Of a stretch of DNA of 64,000 bases, positions 46,301 to 54,640 are shown one piece after another. The notes under the pieces were generated by a model that saw only the letters and a list, made by a program, of their open reading frames with translations, ran no database searches and was not told the DNA's origin. Position numbers and translations under genes: made by a program. The stretch lies in assembly GCF_035581345.1 (NCBI RefSeq), contig NZ_CP141608.1, positions 2,696,501-2,760,500 on the forward strand, in the 5' to 3' direction. Origin of the DNA: Pseudomonas sp. JQ170C (GTDB lineage Bacteria > Pseudomonadota > Gammaproteobacteria > Pseudomonadales > Pseudomonadaceae). Numbering within the stretch: the stretch's first letter is position 1; each line of letters begins with the position of its first letter.

Positions 46301-46612
46301 ATGGTCACCTGCTATCTGCGTTACGTCCTGGACCCGTACAAACTGGCCGAGTTCGAGCACTACGGCAAGCTCTGGATCCCCTTGGTAGAGCGGTTCGGTG
46401 GCCAGCACCACGGCTATTTCCTGCCCAGTGAAGGCGCCAACAACATTGCCTTGGCGATGTTCACCTTTCCAAGCCTTGCCGAGTACGAGCGCTACCGCCA
46501 GGACTCGATGAACGACCCTGAGTGCATCGCCGCGTTCCAGTACGCACAGGACACCCGGTGCATCCTCAGCTACGAGCGTTCGTTCTTGCGCCCGGTATTT
46601 GGCAAGGACTAA
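46301..46612 (+). CDS. NIPSNAP-family protein
   Basis: A 103-residue protein of the NIPSNAP dimeric alpha/beta-barrel type (VTCYLRYVLDPYKLAEFEHY, GGQHHGYFLPSEGANNIALA, FPSLAEYERYR). Function is not established for bacterial members; a stress or monooxygenase-like role is sometimes proposed. The ATG follows ACAGGAGC. It stands alone, 36 bases after the helicase gene and 151 bases before the IclR gene. Confidence 0.88.
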   Translation: MVTCYLRYVLDPYKLAEFEHYGKLWIPLVERFGGQHHGYFLPSEGANNIALAMFTFPSLAEYERYRQDSMNDPECIAAFQYAQDTRCILSYERSFLRPVFGKD

Positions 46613-46692
46613 GCCGCGCCTGCCGCTGACGTTCGTCGGCGGCTTCTCCCTGAGGCGTGCCAACGCGCCTCTCGTCGACTTTAATCAAGAAA

Positions 46693-46711
46693 ATTCCCAC
46701 GCAGTGGGAAT
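46693..46711. promoter_or_regulatory. IclR-type operator ATTCCCA-N5-TGGGAAT
   Basis: A perfect inverted repeat ATTCCCA-CGCAG-TGGGAAT lies 52 bases before the IclR gene start, with another half-site TGGGAA at 46726-46731. The form and position are typical of autoregulatory IclR-family operators, so it probably controls the iclR-hutG-gltS transcript. Inference from symmetry and position. Confidence 0.65.
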
Positions 46712-46763
46712 CGCGTTTCATCCCCTGGGAACATTCTGTGCACCCTGTCGGCAAGGAGCACAT

Positions 46764-47489
46764 ATGACCTACACGACCCCGACCGATCGCCTGCTACAGA
46801 TTCTCGTCGCCCTCGGCCAGGCCAAAGATGCCTTGTCGGCCAAGGAGCTGAGCCTGCAACTGGAGCAGCCGCTGAGCAGTACCTATCGGCATCTGAAGAC
46901 CTTGCTGCGCTGGGGGCTGGCCGAAGACAACGGCCACGGCCGTTATCTGCCGGGCCCTGCCTGCCTGCAACTGGCGAAGAAGTTTGATCGCGAAGCGCTG
47001 CTGGTGTCGATTGCCAAGCCGGAGCTCAAGCGCCTGGCCGATATCAGCCAGGAGAGCGTGGCCCTGATGGTGCCGAGCAATGGCCAGGCCATTTGCATCG
47101 AGTTGTACGACAGCGTGCAGCCGCTGCGCTGCTGCTATCAGAAAGGCTTGGCCCAACCGCTGCTGGTCGGCGCCTCGGCGCGGGTGCTGCTGGCGCATAT
47201 GGAGCCCGAGCGCTGCCAGGCAATTCTTCAAGGGCTGGGCGTGGATGCCGAGGGCTATGAGGCGTATTGCCAGAGCTTCATCGACATTCGCGACCAGGGC
47301 TACGCCGTCAGCCTGGGCGAAATCGACGATGGCATCTGGGGTGTCAGCGCCCCGATCCTCGACAGCCGTGACCGCCTGCACGGCGCCATCAGCCTGATGG
47401 CCCCGGCGTTTCGCGCCGAGTACAACAGCGATCGCTTGACCCGCTGGACCCGTGAGGTCGCCCTGCGCGTCGGCGCGCGGCTGGACTGA
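46764..47489 (+). CDS. IclR-family transcriptional regulator
   Basis: A 241-residue IclR protein. The N-terminal winged helix is about residues 5-65 ([35 protein letters not shown]) and the effector domain runs from about 75 ([24 protein letters not shown]-like [13 protein letters not shown]). The ATG has AAGGAG six bases upstream. It is the first gene of a probable hutG-gltS operon, so its effector may be formimidoylglutamate, glutamate or a related compound. That is inference. Confidence 0.92.
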   Translation: MTYTTPTDRLLQILVALGQAKDALSAKELSLQLEQPLSSTYRHLKTLLRWGLAEDNGHGRYLPGPACLQLAKKFDREALLVSIAKPELKRLADISQESVALMVPSNGQAICIELYDSVQPLRCCYQKGLAQPLLVGASARVLLAHMEPERCQAILQGLGVDAEGYEAYCQSFIDIRDQGYAVSLGEIDDGIWGVSAPILDSRDRLHGAISLMAPAFRAEYNSDRLTRWTREVALRVGARLD

Positions 47490-47509
47490 ATCAACCTGGA
47501 GTACCCCGC

Positions 47510-48448
47510 ATGACTGCACAACATGCCATGCCTGTCTGGCAGGGCCGTATCGATACTGGCGAAGGATCGTCGGCACTGCGCTGGCACCAGTGGGTGCAAG
47601 CCTACAGCGGCGTACAGCCGCCCGGAACGGCGCTGCTCGGGCTGGCCTGCGACGAGGGTGTGACCCGCAACCAGGGCCGCAGTGGCGCGCGCCAGGGGCC
47701 AGCGGCATTGCGCAAGGCGCTGGCCAATCTGGCCTGGCGTGGCCAGCGTCCGCTCTATGACAGCGGCGACGTTGTCTGTGAAGGAACCGACCTTGAGGGC
47801 GCCCAGCAGGCCTATGCCACCCACGTGAGCCAGTTGCTCGACCAGGGCCACTTGCCCCTGGGCCTGGGTGGCGGCCACGAAATTGCCTATGCCAGTTTCC
47901 TCGGCCTTGCCCAGCACTTGCGTAGCCAGCAGGCGCAGCCACGCGTCGGCATCCTCAACTTCGATGCCCACTTCGACTTGCGCTACGCCGAGCAGAGCAG
48001 CTCCGGCACGCCGTTCCGGCAGATTGCCGAGTACTGCGAAGCGGCAGGCATGGCCTTTGACTACTGCTGCCTGGGGGTGAGCGAGCTGAACAATACCCAG
48101 GCCCTGTTCGACCAGGCTGCGCGCTTGAACGTGCGCTATTGCCTGGACCGGGAAATGCAGCCCTGGAACATCGCGGCCGTCGAAGCGCTGGTCGATGCGT
48201 TTCTCGACGGCATCGACCACCTGTACATGACGCTGTGCCTGGATGTGCTGCCGGCCAGCCAGGCCCCAGGCGTCAGCGCGCCCTCGGCCCATGGCGTCGA
48301 CCTGATGGTGGTCGAGCACCTGGCCCGGCGGGCCAAGGCCAGCGGCAAGTTGCGCATGGCCGATGTCGCCGAACTCAACCCGGGCCTGGACCAGGATCAA
48401 CGTACCGCCCGTATCGGCGCGCGGCTGTTGGCGAGCCTGGTTGACTGA
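47510..48448 (+). CDS. hutG: Formimidoylglutamase (arginase family)
   Basis: A 312-residue ureohydrolase most like HutG, which converts N-formimidoyl-L-glutamate and water to L-glutamate and formamide. Metal-binding blocks are [10 protein letters not shown] and [12 protein letters not shown]. The third block reads [19 protein letters not shown], where a Cys stands in place of the first Asp of the arginase DxD motif. I believe this Cys occurs in formimidoylglutamases, and PGVSAPxAxG is typical of them. It starts 20 bases after the IclR gene. No other hut gene is in this operon. Confidence 0.85.
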   Translation: MTAQHAMPVWQGRIDTGEGSSALRWHQWVQAYSGVQPPGTALLGLACDEGVTRNQGRSGARQGPAALRKALANLAWRGQRPLYDSGDVVCEGTDLEGAQQAYATHVSQLLDQGHLPLGLGGGHEIAYASFLGLAQHLRSQQAQPRVGILNFDAHFDLRYAEQSSSGTPFRQIAEYCEAAGMAFDYCCLGVSELNNTQALFDQAARLNVRYCLDREMQPWNIAAVEALVDAFLDGIDHLYMTLCLDVLPASQAPGVSAPSAHGVDLMVVEHLARRAKASGKLRMADVAELNPGLDQDQRTARIGARLLASLVD

Positions 48449-48495
48449 GCCTTCTACCCCTACTAATCCAAGTATAAAAACAAGAGTGTTTAACC

Positions 48496-49704
48496 ATGCT
48501 GACGTTGCAACTCGATGCACTGACGACCGTTGCCCTGGCGCTCCTGCTGCTGGCGATGGGCTCACAACTGAAAAAGCACAGCTATTGGTTGCGCCAACTC
48601 TGTGTACCGGCACCGGTGATCGGTGGCTTTGGTTTCGCCCTGGTGGTGTGGCTGCTGCGTGACCAGCAATTGCTGGACATCAAGCTCGACACCGCCATGC
48701 AAACGCCGTTGATGGTGGCGTTCTTCACCACCGTCGGCCTCGGCGGCAGCCTGGGCCTGCTGCGCCAGGGTGGCAAGATCCTGTTCATCTACCTGGGTGC
48801 CTGCTGGGGCCTGGCCCTGTTGCAGAACCTGGTGGGCGTTGGCATGGCCAAGGCGTTGGGCATCGACCCCTTGCTTGGGATCATGGCCGGCGCCGTGTCG
48901 CTGGAAGGCGGCTTTGGTGCGGCAGCCGCGTTCGGGCCGATCGCCGAGAACCTCGGTACTGTCGGTGCCACCACCGCAGCCCTGGCCTCGGCCACCTTCG
49001 GCATGGTTGCCGGTGGCCTGCTCGGCAGCCCGGTTGCGCGCTACCTGATCGACCGCAAGAAGCTGGCGGTGCAGGCCGACAAGGTCGACTCCCTGCAAGC
49101 CCTGGAAAAGGCCAACGAGTCGCCGAGCGTCACCCTCGATACAGCGGTGCTGCTGCGCCTGCTGACCTGCATGCTGGTGATCATGGTGCTGGGCTTCTGG
49201 ATCGGCGACGCCTTGAAGGCACACCTGGGCATCGTCCTGCCGGTGTACGTCGGTGCGATGTTCGTCGCCATCATCCTGCGCAACCTCAATGACCGCGCAC
49301 GGGTGATCGAGATTCCCGACAACGCCGTCAGCACCCTGGGCGACATCAGCCTGGGCATGTTCCTGACCATGGCGATGATGAGCCTCAAGTTCTGGGAGCT
49401 GGAACAACTGGGCCTGCCGTTGCTGGTGATCCTGGTGGTGCAGGTGGTGATCATGGTGTTGCTGTGCATCTTCGTGCTGTTCCGCCTGTTTGGCGGCAAC
49501 TACGACGCAGCGGTACTGTGTGCGGGCTACATGGGGCATGGCCTGGGTGCCACACCGAACGCGGTGGCCAACATGGGCGCGATCTGTGACCACTACAAAG
49601 TGTTCTCCTACAAGGCCTTTATCATCGTGCCGCTGTGTGGCGCGGTGCTGATCGACATCGTGGCCTTGCCGTTGATTACCTGGTTCATCAACGCCTTCAG
49701 TTGA
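48496..49704 (+). CDS. gltS: Sodium/glutamate symporter
   Basis: A 402-residue inner-membrane protein of the GltS family with about 10 hydrophobic segments. Family landmarks are VAFFTTVGLGGSLGLLRQGG, VSLEGGFGAAAAFGP and GYMGHGLGATPNAVANMGAI (the conserved reentrant-loop region). It imports L-glutamate with Na+. In operon with HutG it may import glutamate or formimidoylglutamate-like acids. It starts 47 bases after hutG. Confidence 0.92.
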   Translation: MLTLQLDALTTVALALLLLAMGSQLKKHSYWLRQLCVPAPVIGGFGFALVVWLLRDQQLLDIKLDTAMQTPLMVAFFTTVGLGGSLGLLRQGGKILFIYLGACWGLALLQNLVGVGMAKALGIDPLLGIMAGAVSLEGGFGAAAAFGPIAENLGTVGATTAALASATFGMVAGGLLGSPVARYLIDRKKLAVQADKVDSLQALEKANESPSVTLDTAVLLRLLTCMLVIMVLGFWIGDALKAHLGIVLPVYVGAMFVAIILRNLNDRARVIEIPDNAVSTLGDISLGMFLTMAMMSLKFWELEQLGLPLLVILVVQVVIMVLLCIFVLFRLFGGNYDAAVLCAGYMGHGLGATPNAVANMGAICDHYKVFSYKAFIIVPLCGAVLIDIVALPLITWFINAFS

Positions 49705-49715
49705 TGCTTGCAGGG

Positions 49716-49747
49716 CAGCCCCACCGATGGGTTCAGCGGTGGGGCTG
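49716..49747. terminator. Hairpin after gltS
   Basis: CAGCCCCACC (49716-49725) pairs with GGTGGGGCTG (49738-49747), a 10-bp GC-rich stem 12 bases after the gltS stop. It has no T tract, so it may be rho-assisted or a stabilising structure. Confidence 0.45.
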
Positions 49748-49843
49748 GCTTGTGCCGCGATGAGGCGAGTTCTTCCTACCCATCACTTGCCAGTTGGATT
49801 ACGATCGCAAGGCTTCGTTTTCTCTTCTGGCAAGGACCGCCTC

Positions 49844-50476
49844 ATGGCACTGCATCTCTGGCTCACCTTTTCCCTCGCGTACCTGCTGACTTCCCTCACA
49901 CCCGGCCCCAACGTACTGCTCACCGTGCGCAATGCCTTGCGCCACGGGCCGTCGGGAATGGGCATGACCTTGATCGGCAATCTTCTGGCCCAACTGCTGG
50001 TCATCAGCGCCGTGGCCCTGGGTGTGGGGGCGATGCTGGTCTCCCTGCCGTCCGCCTTTCTGGTGTTGAAGGTAATCGGCGCCGGGTACCTGATCTATCT
50101 CGGCCTGCGCCAATTGTTCGCTCGCACGGCCGCACCGGCAGCCAGCCCGGACGTGGCCACGCGCCCGGCACAGGCACAATGGAAAATCGGCGCCGAGGCG
50201 TTTCTGGTTTCCGCCAGCAACCCCAAGACGCTGATCTTCTTCTGCGCGTTCCTGCCCCAGTTTCTTGAGCAGGGGCGGCCCATCGTCGAGCAGTTCGGGG
50301 TGATGTACCTGACCATCTCCGCCATCGTGTTCGCCGTGCATTCGTTCTATTGCTATACCGCGTATCGCTTCAGCAAGCGCCTGAAAGCTTCGCGGCTGGT
50401 GGCGCTGTTCAAGCGCGCTACCGGGGCGTTGTTCATCGGCTTGGGCGTGCGCCTGTTGAGTGCGCGGGCGGTGTGA
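49844..50476 (+). CDS. LysE/RhtB-family amino acid exporter
   Basis: A 210-residue membrane protein with six hydrophobic segments and the LysE signature at the end of the first helix (SLTPGPNVLLTVRNALRHG). ASNPKTLIFFCAFLPQF is in the fourth segment, also typical. Family members export amino acids such as homoserine, threonine, lysine or arginine derivatives. ATG 49844 is the family start, with GGCAAGGA upstream. Substrate not predictable. Confidence 0.9.
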   Translation: MALHLWLTFSLAYLLTSLTPGPNVLLTVRNALRHGPSGMGMTLIGNLLAQLLVISAVALGVGAMLVSLPSAFLVLKVIGAGYLIYLGLRQLFARTAAPAASPDVATRPAQAQWKIGAEAFLVSASNPKTLIFFCAFLPQFLEQGRPIVEQFGVMYLTISAIVFAVHSFYCYTAYRFSKRLKASRLVALFKRATGALFIGLGVRLLSARAV

Positions 50477-50483
50477 GCCTGAT

Positions 50484-50509
50484 TGCCCTCTCCCGGGCGG
50501 GAGAGGGCA
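50484..50509. terminator. Bidirectional hairpin between convergent LysE and MFS genes
   Basis: TGCCCTCTCCC (50484-50494) pairs perfectly with GGGAGAGGGCA (50499-50509) around GGGC. It sits midway in the 44-base gap between the two convergent stops. No T run. Confidence 0.6.
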
Positions 50510-50520
50510 GGCGCAACGGC

Positions 50521-52197
50521 TCAGATGTGATTGATCTCGCGGTCCTTGGTTTCGGGCAGGAAGAAGGTGCCGAGGATGGCCGTCATCACCGCGATGACGA
50601 TGGGGTACCACAGCCCGTAATAGATATCCCCGGTGGCTGCCACCATGGCAAACGCCACCGTCGGCAGGAAGCCGCCGAACCAGCCGTTGCCGATGTGGTA
50701 GGGCAGTGACATCGAGGTGTAGCGGATGCGGGTCGGGAACAGCTCGACCAGCCACGCGGCAATCGGGCCGTACACCATGGTCACGTAGATCACCAGGATG
50801 GTCAGCAGCAACAGCACCATGGGGTAGTTGGTTTTGGCCGGGTCGGCCTTCTCGGGGTAGCCGGCGTCTTTGAGCGCGGTGCCCAGGGTGAGGACGAAGG
50901 CATCGTTCTGTGTCTTGAAGTCGGCCGCCGGCATGCCGGTGCCCTCGAAGCTCTGCACCACCTTCTCACCGATACGGATCTGCGCCACCGTGCCCGGCTC
51001 GGCCTTCTCGTTCTGGTAGGGAATGGCGCGCTTGGCCAGCACGCTCTTGGCCAGGTCGCAGGAACTGGTGAATTTGGCCTTGCCCACCGGGTCGAACTGG
51101 AACGAGCACTGGGCCGGGTCGGCGATCACTGTGACCGGGTTCTTCTCCTGGGCGGTGAACACGTCGGGGTTACCGTACTGGGTCAGCGCATGGAAGATCG
51201 GGAAGTAGGTGAGGGCGGCCAGAATGCACCCGGCCATGATGATGCCCTTGCGGCCGATGCGGTCGGACAGGCTGCCGAACAGGATGAAGAACGGCGTGCC
51301 GATCAGCAGCGAGCCTGCAATCAGCAGGTTGGCGGTCTGCGGGTCGATCTTGAGCATCTGCAGCAGGAAGAACAGCGCATAGAACTGCCCGGTGTACCAG
51401 ACCACGGCCTGGCCGGCGGTGCCGCCGAGCAGGGCCATGATGACGATCTTGAGGTTGTCCCAGCGGGCAAAGGATTCGGTCAGCGGTGCCTTGGAGGTCT
51501 TGCCTTCGGCCTTCATCTTCTGGAACACCGGCGACTCGCTCAGTTGCAGGCGGATGTACACCGATACGATCAGCAGCAGGATCGACAGCAGGAACGGGAT
51601 CCGCCAGCCCCAGGCCTCGAAGGCTTCGGTGCCGAGGATGGTCCGGCACGCCAGGATCACCAGCAGCGACAGAAACAGCCCCAGGGTCGCCGTGGTCTGA
51701 ATCCACGAGGTGAAGTAACCGCGCTTGCCTTGTGGCGCATGCTCGGCCACATAGGTCGCCGCACCGCCGTACTCCCCGCCCAGCGCCAGGCCCTGCAACA
51801 GCCGCAGGGTGATCAGGATGATCGGCGCCGCCACACCGATGGTGGCGTAGCTGGGTAGCAAACCAACGATGGCGGTGGACACGCCCATGATCACAATGGT
51901 GATCAGGAAGGTGTACTTGCGCCCGATCATGTCGCCCAGGCGGCCGAACACAATGGCCCCGAAGGGACGTACGGCAAAGCCTGCGGCGAAGGCCAGCAGG
52001 GCAAAGATGAAGGAGGTGGTTTCGTTGACGCCGGCGAAGAAGTGCTTGGCGATGATTGCCGCCAGGGAGCCGTAGAGGTAAAAGTCGTACCACTCGAACA
52101 CAGTGCCCAGGGAGGAGGCGAAGATGACTTTGCGCTCCTCCCGGGTGATCCCGCGTTTGGGTGCGCTGCCTGAAGTTGTGTTGTCGATTGCCGCCAT
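50521..52197 (-). CDS. MFS metabolite:H+ symporter with periplasmic insertion
   Basis: A 558-residue MFS protein of the ShiA/ProP-like metabolite:H+ symporter group. It has EWYDFYLYGSLAAIIAKHFF at helix 1, FGRLGDMIGRKYTFLITI, and RLLQGLALGGEYGGAATYVA, characteristic of the group. About 100 hydrophilic residues (roughly 365-465, with CSFQFDPVG and SSCDLAK, two Cys) are inserted between late helices, making it longer than the usual 430-450. The insertion probably faces the periplasm. ATG 52197 follows CGGAGAAC. Substrates of the group are dicarboxylates, shikimate or betaines. Confidence 0.9.
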   Translation of the reverse strand: MAAIDNTTSGSAPKRGITREERKVIFASSLGTVFEWYDFYLYGSLAAIIAKHFFAGVNETTSFIFALLAFAAGFAVRPFGAIVFGRLGDMIGRKYTFLITIVIMGVSTAIVGLLPSYATIGVAAPIILITLRLLQGLALGGEYGGAATYVAEHAPQGKRGYFTSWIQTTATLGLFLSLLVILACRTILGTEAFEAWGWRIPFLLSILLLIVSVYIRLQLSESPVFQKMKAEGKTSKAPLTESFARWDNLKIVIMALLGGTAGQAVVWYTGQFYALFFLLQMLKIDPQTANLLIAGSLLIGTPFFILFGSLSDRIGRKGIIMAGCILAALTYFPIFHALTQYGNPDVFTAQEKNPVTVIADPAQCSFQFDPVGKAKFTSSCDLAKSVLAKRAIPYQNEKAEPGTVAQIRIGEKVVQSFEGTGMPAADFKTQNDAFVLTLGTALKDAGYPEKADPAKTNYPMVLLLLTILVIYVTMVYGPIAAWLVELFPTRIRYTSMSLPYHIGNGWFGGFLPTVAFAMVAATGDIYYGLWYPIVIAVMTAILGTFFLPETKDREINHI

Positions 52198-52365
52198 GAG
52201 TGTTCTCCGTCTTGTTCTTGTAGGCCGGAGCACCTCATCGATATTGTCGCACCCAGGCCCTGGGGCTGATGTCTTGGACTACCGATCACGCACATATTGA
52301 ACACATGCTGAAGCATAATCAGGTTTGACTAGATATCCACTCGGGTGTGTTGACTGTTCGCGGGG

Positions 52366-53106
52366 CCGTGGGAGCGGGCTTGCCCCGCGATAGCGCAGGC
52401 TGCTGAATGCGGGGGAGCCCCCGCTTCCGTAGCCGCTGGCGCCAGCCTGCGATCGGCCGCGAAGCGGTCGTGGTTCAGGCCACAACATCGGTGCAAGCCG
52501 ACAGGGGCTCTCGCGGGGCAAGCCCGCTTCCCACAGGATTACCCCCGGAGGGAGCCGGCTTGCCCCGCGAAGCGCAGGCTGCTGAATGCGGGGGAGCCCC
52601 CGCTTCCGTAGCCGCTGGCGCCAGCCTGCGATCGGCCGCGAAGCGGTCGTGGTTCAGGCCACAACATCGGTGCAAGCCGAAAGTGCTTCTCGCGGGGCAA
52701 GCCCGCTTCCCACAGGATTACCCCGGAGGGAGCCGGCTTGCCCCGCGAAGCGCAGGCTGCTGAATGCGGGGGAGCCCCCGCTTCCGTAGCCGCTGGCGCC
52801 AGCCTGCGATCGGCCGCGAAGCGGTCGTGGTTCAGGCCACAACATCGGTGCAAGCCGAAAGGGCCTCTCGCGGGGCAAGCCCGCTTCCCACAAGATTACC
52901 CCGGAGGGAGCCGGCTTGCCCCGCGATAGCGCAGGCTGCTGAATGCGGGGGAGCCCCCGCTTCCGTAGCCGCTGGCGCCAGCCTGCGATCGGCCGCGAAG
53001 CGGTCGTGGTTCAGGCCGCAACATCGGTGCAAGCCGAAAGTGCTTCTCGCGGGGCAAGCCCGCTTCCCACAGGATTACCCCCGGAGGGAGCCGGCTTGCC
53101 CCGCGA
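52366..53106. repeat. Tandem array of four REP-containing units of about 179 bp
   Basis: Units start at 52393, 52572, 52750 and 52929 (periods 179, 178 and 179). Each contains GCGCAGGCTGCTGAATGCGG, a CCGCTGGCGCCAGC palindrome, GATCGGCCGCGAAGCGGTC, a CACAACATCGGTGCAAGCCG segment and an inverted REP pair around CAGGATTACC. Unit identity is very high. The array fills most of the 975-base gap between the MFS gene and the alpha/beta hydrolase gene. A single diverged copy lies at 42705-42872. No gene is supported; open frames across the units are repeats of the same artefact. Confidence 0.92.
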
Positions 53107-53172
53107 GAGCGAACTGTCGATTTCCCCTCCACCCGTTCGACCAGATACATCCCTCCAGCCCGAGAACCCGCC

Positions 53173-53949
53173 ATGGCCACCCCACACTCCGGCTACGCCC
53201 CCGTCAACGGCTTGCACCTCTATTACGAGATCCACGGCGAACGCCACGTCGACCAATCGCCGCTGGTGCTGCTGCATGGCGGTGGCGACACCATCGAGAC
53301 ATGCTTCGCCCGGCTGCTCCCGTCCCTGGCGGTCGGGCGCCAGGTCATCGCCTTTGAGCAGCAAGGCTACGGCCATACCGCCGACATCGTTGAACGGCCC
53401 TTCAGCTTCGAGCAGTCAGCTGACGATACGGCGGGGCTGCTGGACCATCTGGGTATCGAGCAGGCCGACCTATTCGGTTTCAGCAACGGCGGCACCATTG
53501 CCGTGCAGGTGGCGATCCGGCACCCCCGGCGGGTGCGCAAGCTGATGCTGGCATCGGCGTTGGTCAGCCGCGCCGGCGCCTACCCCTGGCTGTGGGAACT
53601 GATCGATAACGCCAGCCTTGCGACCATGCCCAAGGAGTTGCAGGTGGCGTACCTGACGGTGGCACCCCAGCCAGAGCACCTGCAACTGATGCACGACAAG
53701 GCCGCGCACCGAATGCGCGAGTTCCAGGACATTGCCCGGGAGGCGATTGGCGCAATCACCGCGCCGACCCTTATCGTGGTGGGGGATACGGATGTGGTAC
53801 GGCCAGAGCATGCGGTGGAGCTGTTCAGGCTGCTGGTGCATGCGCGGTTGGTGGTGCTGCCGGGCACCGATCACATGCAGGTGACAGCCCGGACCGAGTG
53901 GCTGGTACCGATGATCGAGGCGTTTTTGCACCCGACCACCAGCCTGTAG
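53173..53949 (+). CDS. Alpha/beta-hydrolase fold protein
   Basis: A 258-residue alpha/beta hydrolase. The oxyanion region is LLHGGGDT, the nucleophile elbow GFSNGG with Ser104, the acid Asp in VVGDTDVVRPEH, and the base His in GTDHMQV. It is most like small esterases and C-C hydrolases; the substrate is unknown. The ribosome site is weak. The stop codon TAG is supplied by the first bases of the REP element at 53946, so the repeat defines the C terminus. Confidence 0.88.
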   Translation: MATPHSGYAPVNGLHLYYEIHGERHVDQSPLVLLHGGGDTIETCFARLLPSLAVGRQVIAFEQQGYGHTADIVERPFSFEQSADDTAGLLDHLGIEQADLFGFSNGGTIAVQVAIRHPRRVRKLMLASALVSRAGAYPWLWELIDNASLATMPKELQVAYLTVAPQPEHLQLMHDKAAHRMREFQDIAREAIGAITAPTLIVVGDTDVVRPEHAVELFRLLVHARLVVLPGTDHMQVTARTEWLVPMIEAFLHPTTSL

Positions 53950-54015
53950 GAGCGGGCTTGCCCCGCGATAGCGGTCTGTCTGGTACACCGCATCGCGGGG
54001 CAAGCCCGCTCCTAC
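53946..54015. repeat. REP inverted pair (REPIN-like) containing both flanking stop codons
   Basis: Two REP copies in opposite orientation (GTAGGAGCGGGCTTGCCCCG and its complement) flank a 20-base spacer. The outer TAG of each arm serves as the stop codon of the converging genes (53947-53949 on plus, 54012-54014 on minus). It probably also acts as a bidirectional transcription or decay barrier. Confidence 0.92.
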
Positions 54016-54572
54016 ACGATTTGTAGCCAGGGCCAGCGGGATTGGTAGCTGCCGGCCTTTTCGGCGTACAGGTCCGGTTGCGGGTTTTTGCGGTTGATCC
54101 GCAGCAGGCCGTGCTCCACATCTTGCAGACCATAAGGGGCATAGACTTCGCCTGTACAAGGGTCCAGGGCGATGCAGGTGCCGGCGATCAGGTAGCGGTC
54201 AACCCCGTCCCTGGCCGACTGCAACTGCGGATAGGTTCTGCCGAACCGCTCGCCATACCACAGGTGCACACGTGCCTGATTGCGCACCTCGACATTGACC
54301 CCAAGGTCTTGAAACAGCCGCCCGGCACGCTGGATCACCTCATCCTCGGCTTCCCACGACAGGTCTTCGTCAAAGTAGAACACGTCGTAGTCCTTGACCC
54401 CCCAGCCGGCCGGTTGCTGCGCCTGGCAATTCCACACCGCCTGGAACAGGCAGCCCGCGGTGAGCAGGCACTGATCCAATCCCAGCGAGGGCAGGCGTGA
54501 GGTGAGAGCAACGTTGATGGGGTTGGTCATCGCAATGCTGACCAGCTGTTCTGCTGTCAATGTCATGGGCAT
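54012..54572 (-). CDS. Nucleotidyltransferase-family protein (COG3575-like)
   Basis: A 186-residue protein matching the bacterial family annotated as nucleotidyltransferases of the COG3575 type. An acidic segment WGVKDYDVFYFDEDLSWEAE follows LLTAGCLFQAVWNC, and GTCIALDP and APYGLQDVEHG lie near the C terminus. Enzymatic function is unproven to my knowledge. It starts at ATG 54572 (or 54566) and ends inside a REP element. Confidence 0.8.
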   Translation of the reverse strand: MPMTLTAEQLVSIAMTNPINVALTSRLPSLGLDQCLLTAGCLFQAVWNCQAQQPAGWGVKDYDVFYFDEDLSWEAEDEVIQRAGRLFQDLGVNVEVRNQARVHLWYGERFGRTYPQLQSARDGVDRYLIAGTCIALDPCTGEVYAPYGLQDVEHGLLRINRKNPQPDLYAEKAGSYQSRWPWLQIV

Positions 54573-54640
54573 TCCTGTGCATGGGGTGGCGTGCGCGTCG
54601 GCCGGCCAGTGGGATGACAGGTGTATGCCGTAGCCCCCGT

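Noticed and set aside
52366..53106. Could the 179-bp tandem array be a CRISPR?
   Set aside because: Units are long, contiguous and nearly identical without unique spacers, and no cas genes are near.
52407..53545. Several overlapping open frames across the tandem REP array
   Set aside because: They repeat the same residues once per 179-bp unit and have no starts or ribosome sites; they are translations of the repeat.
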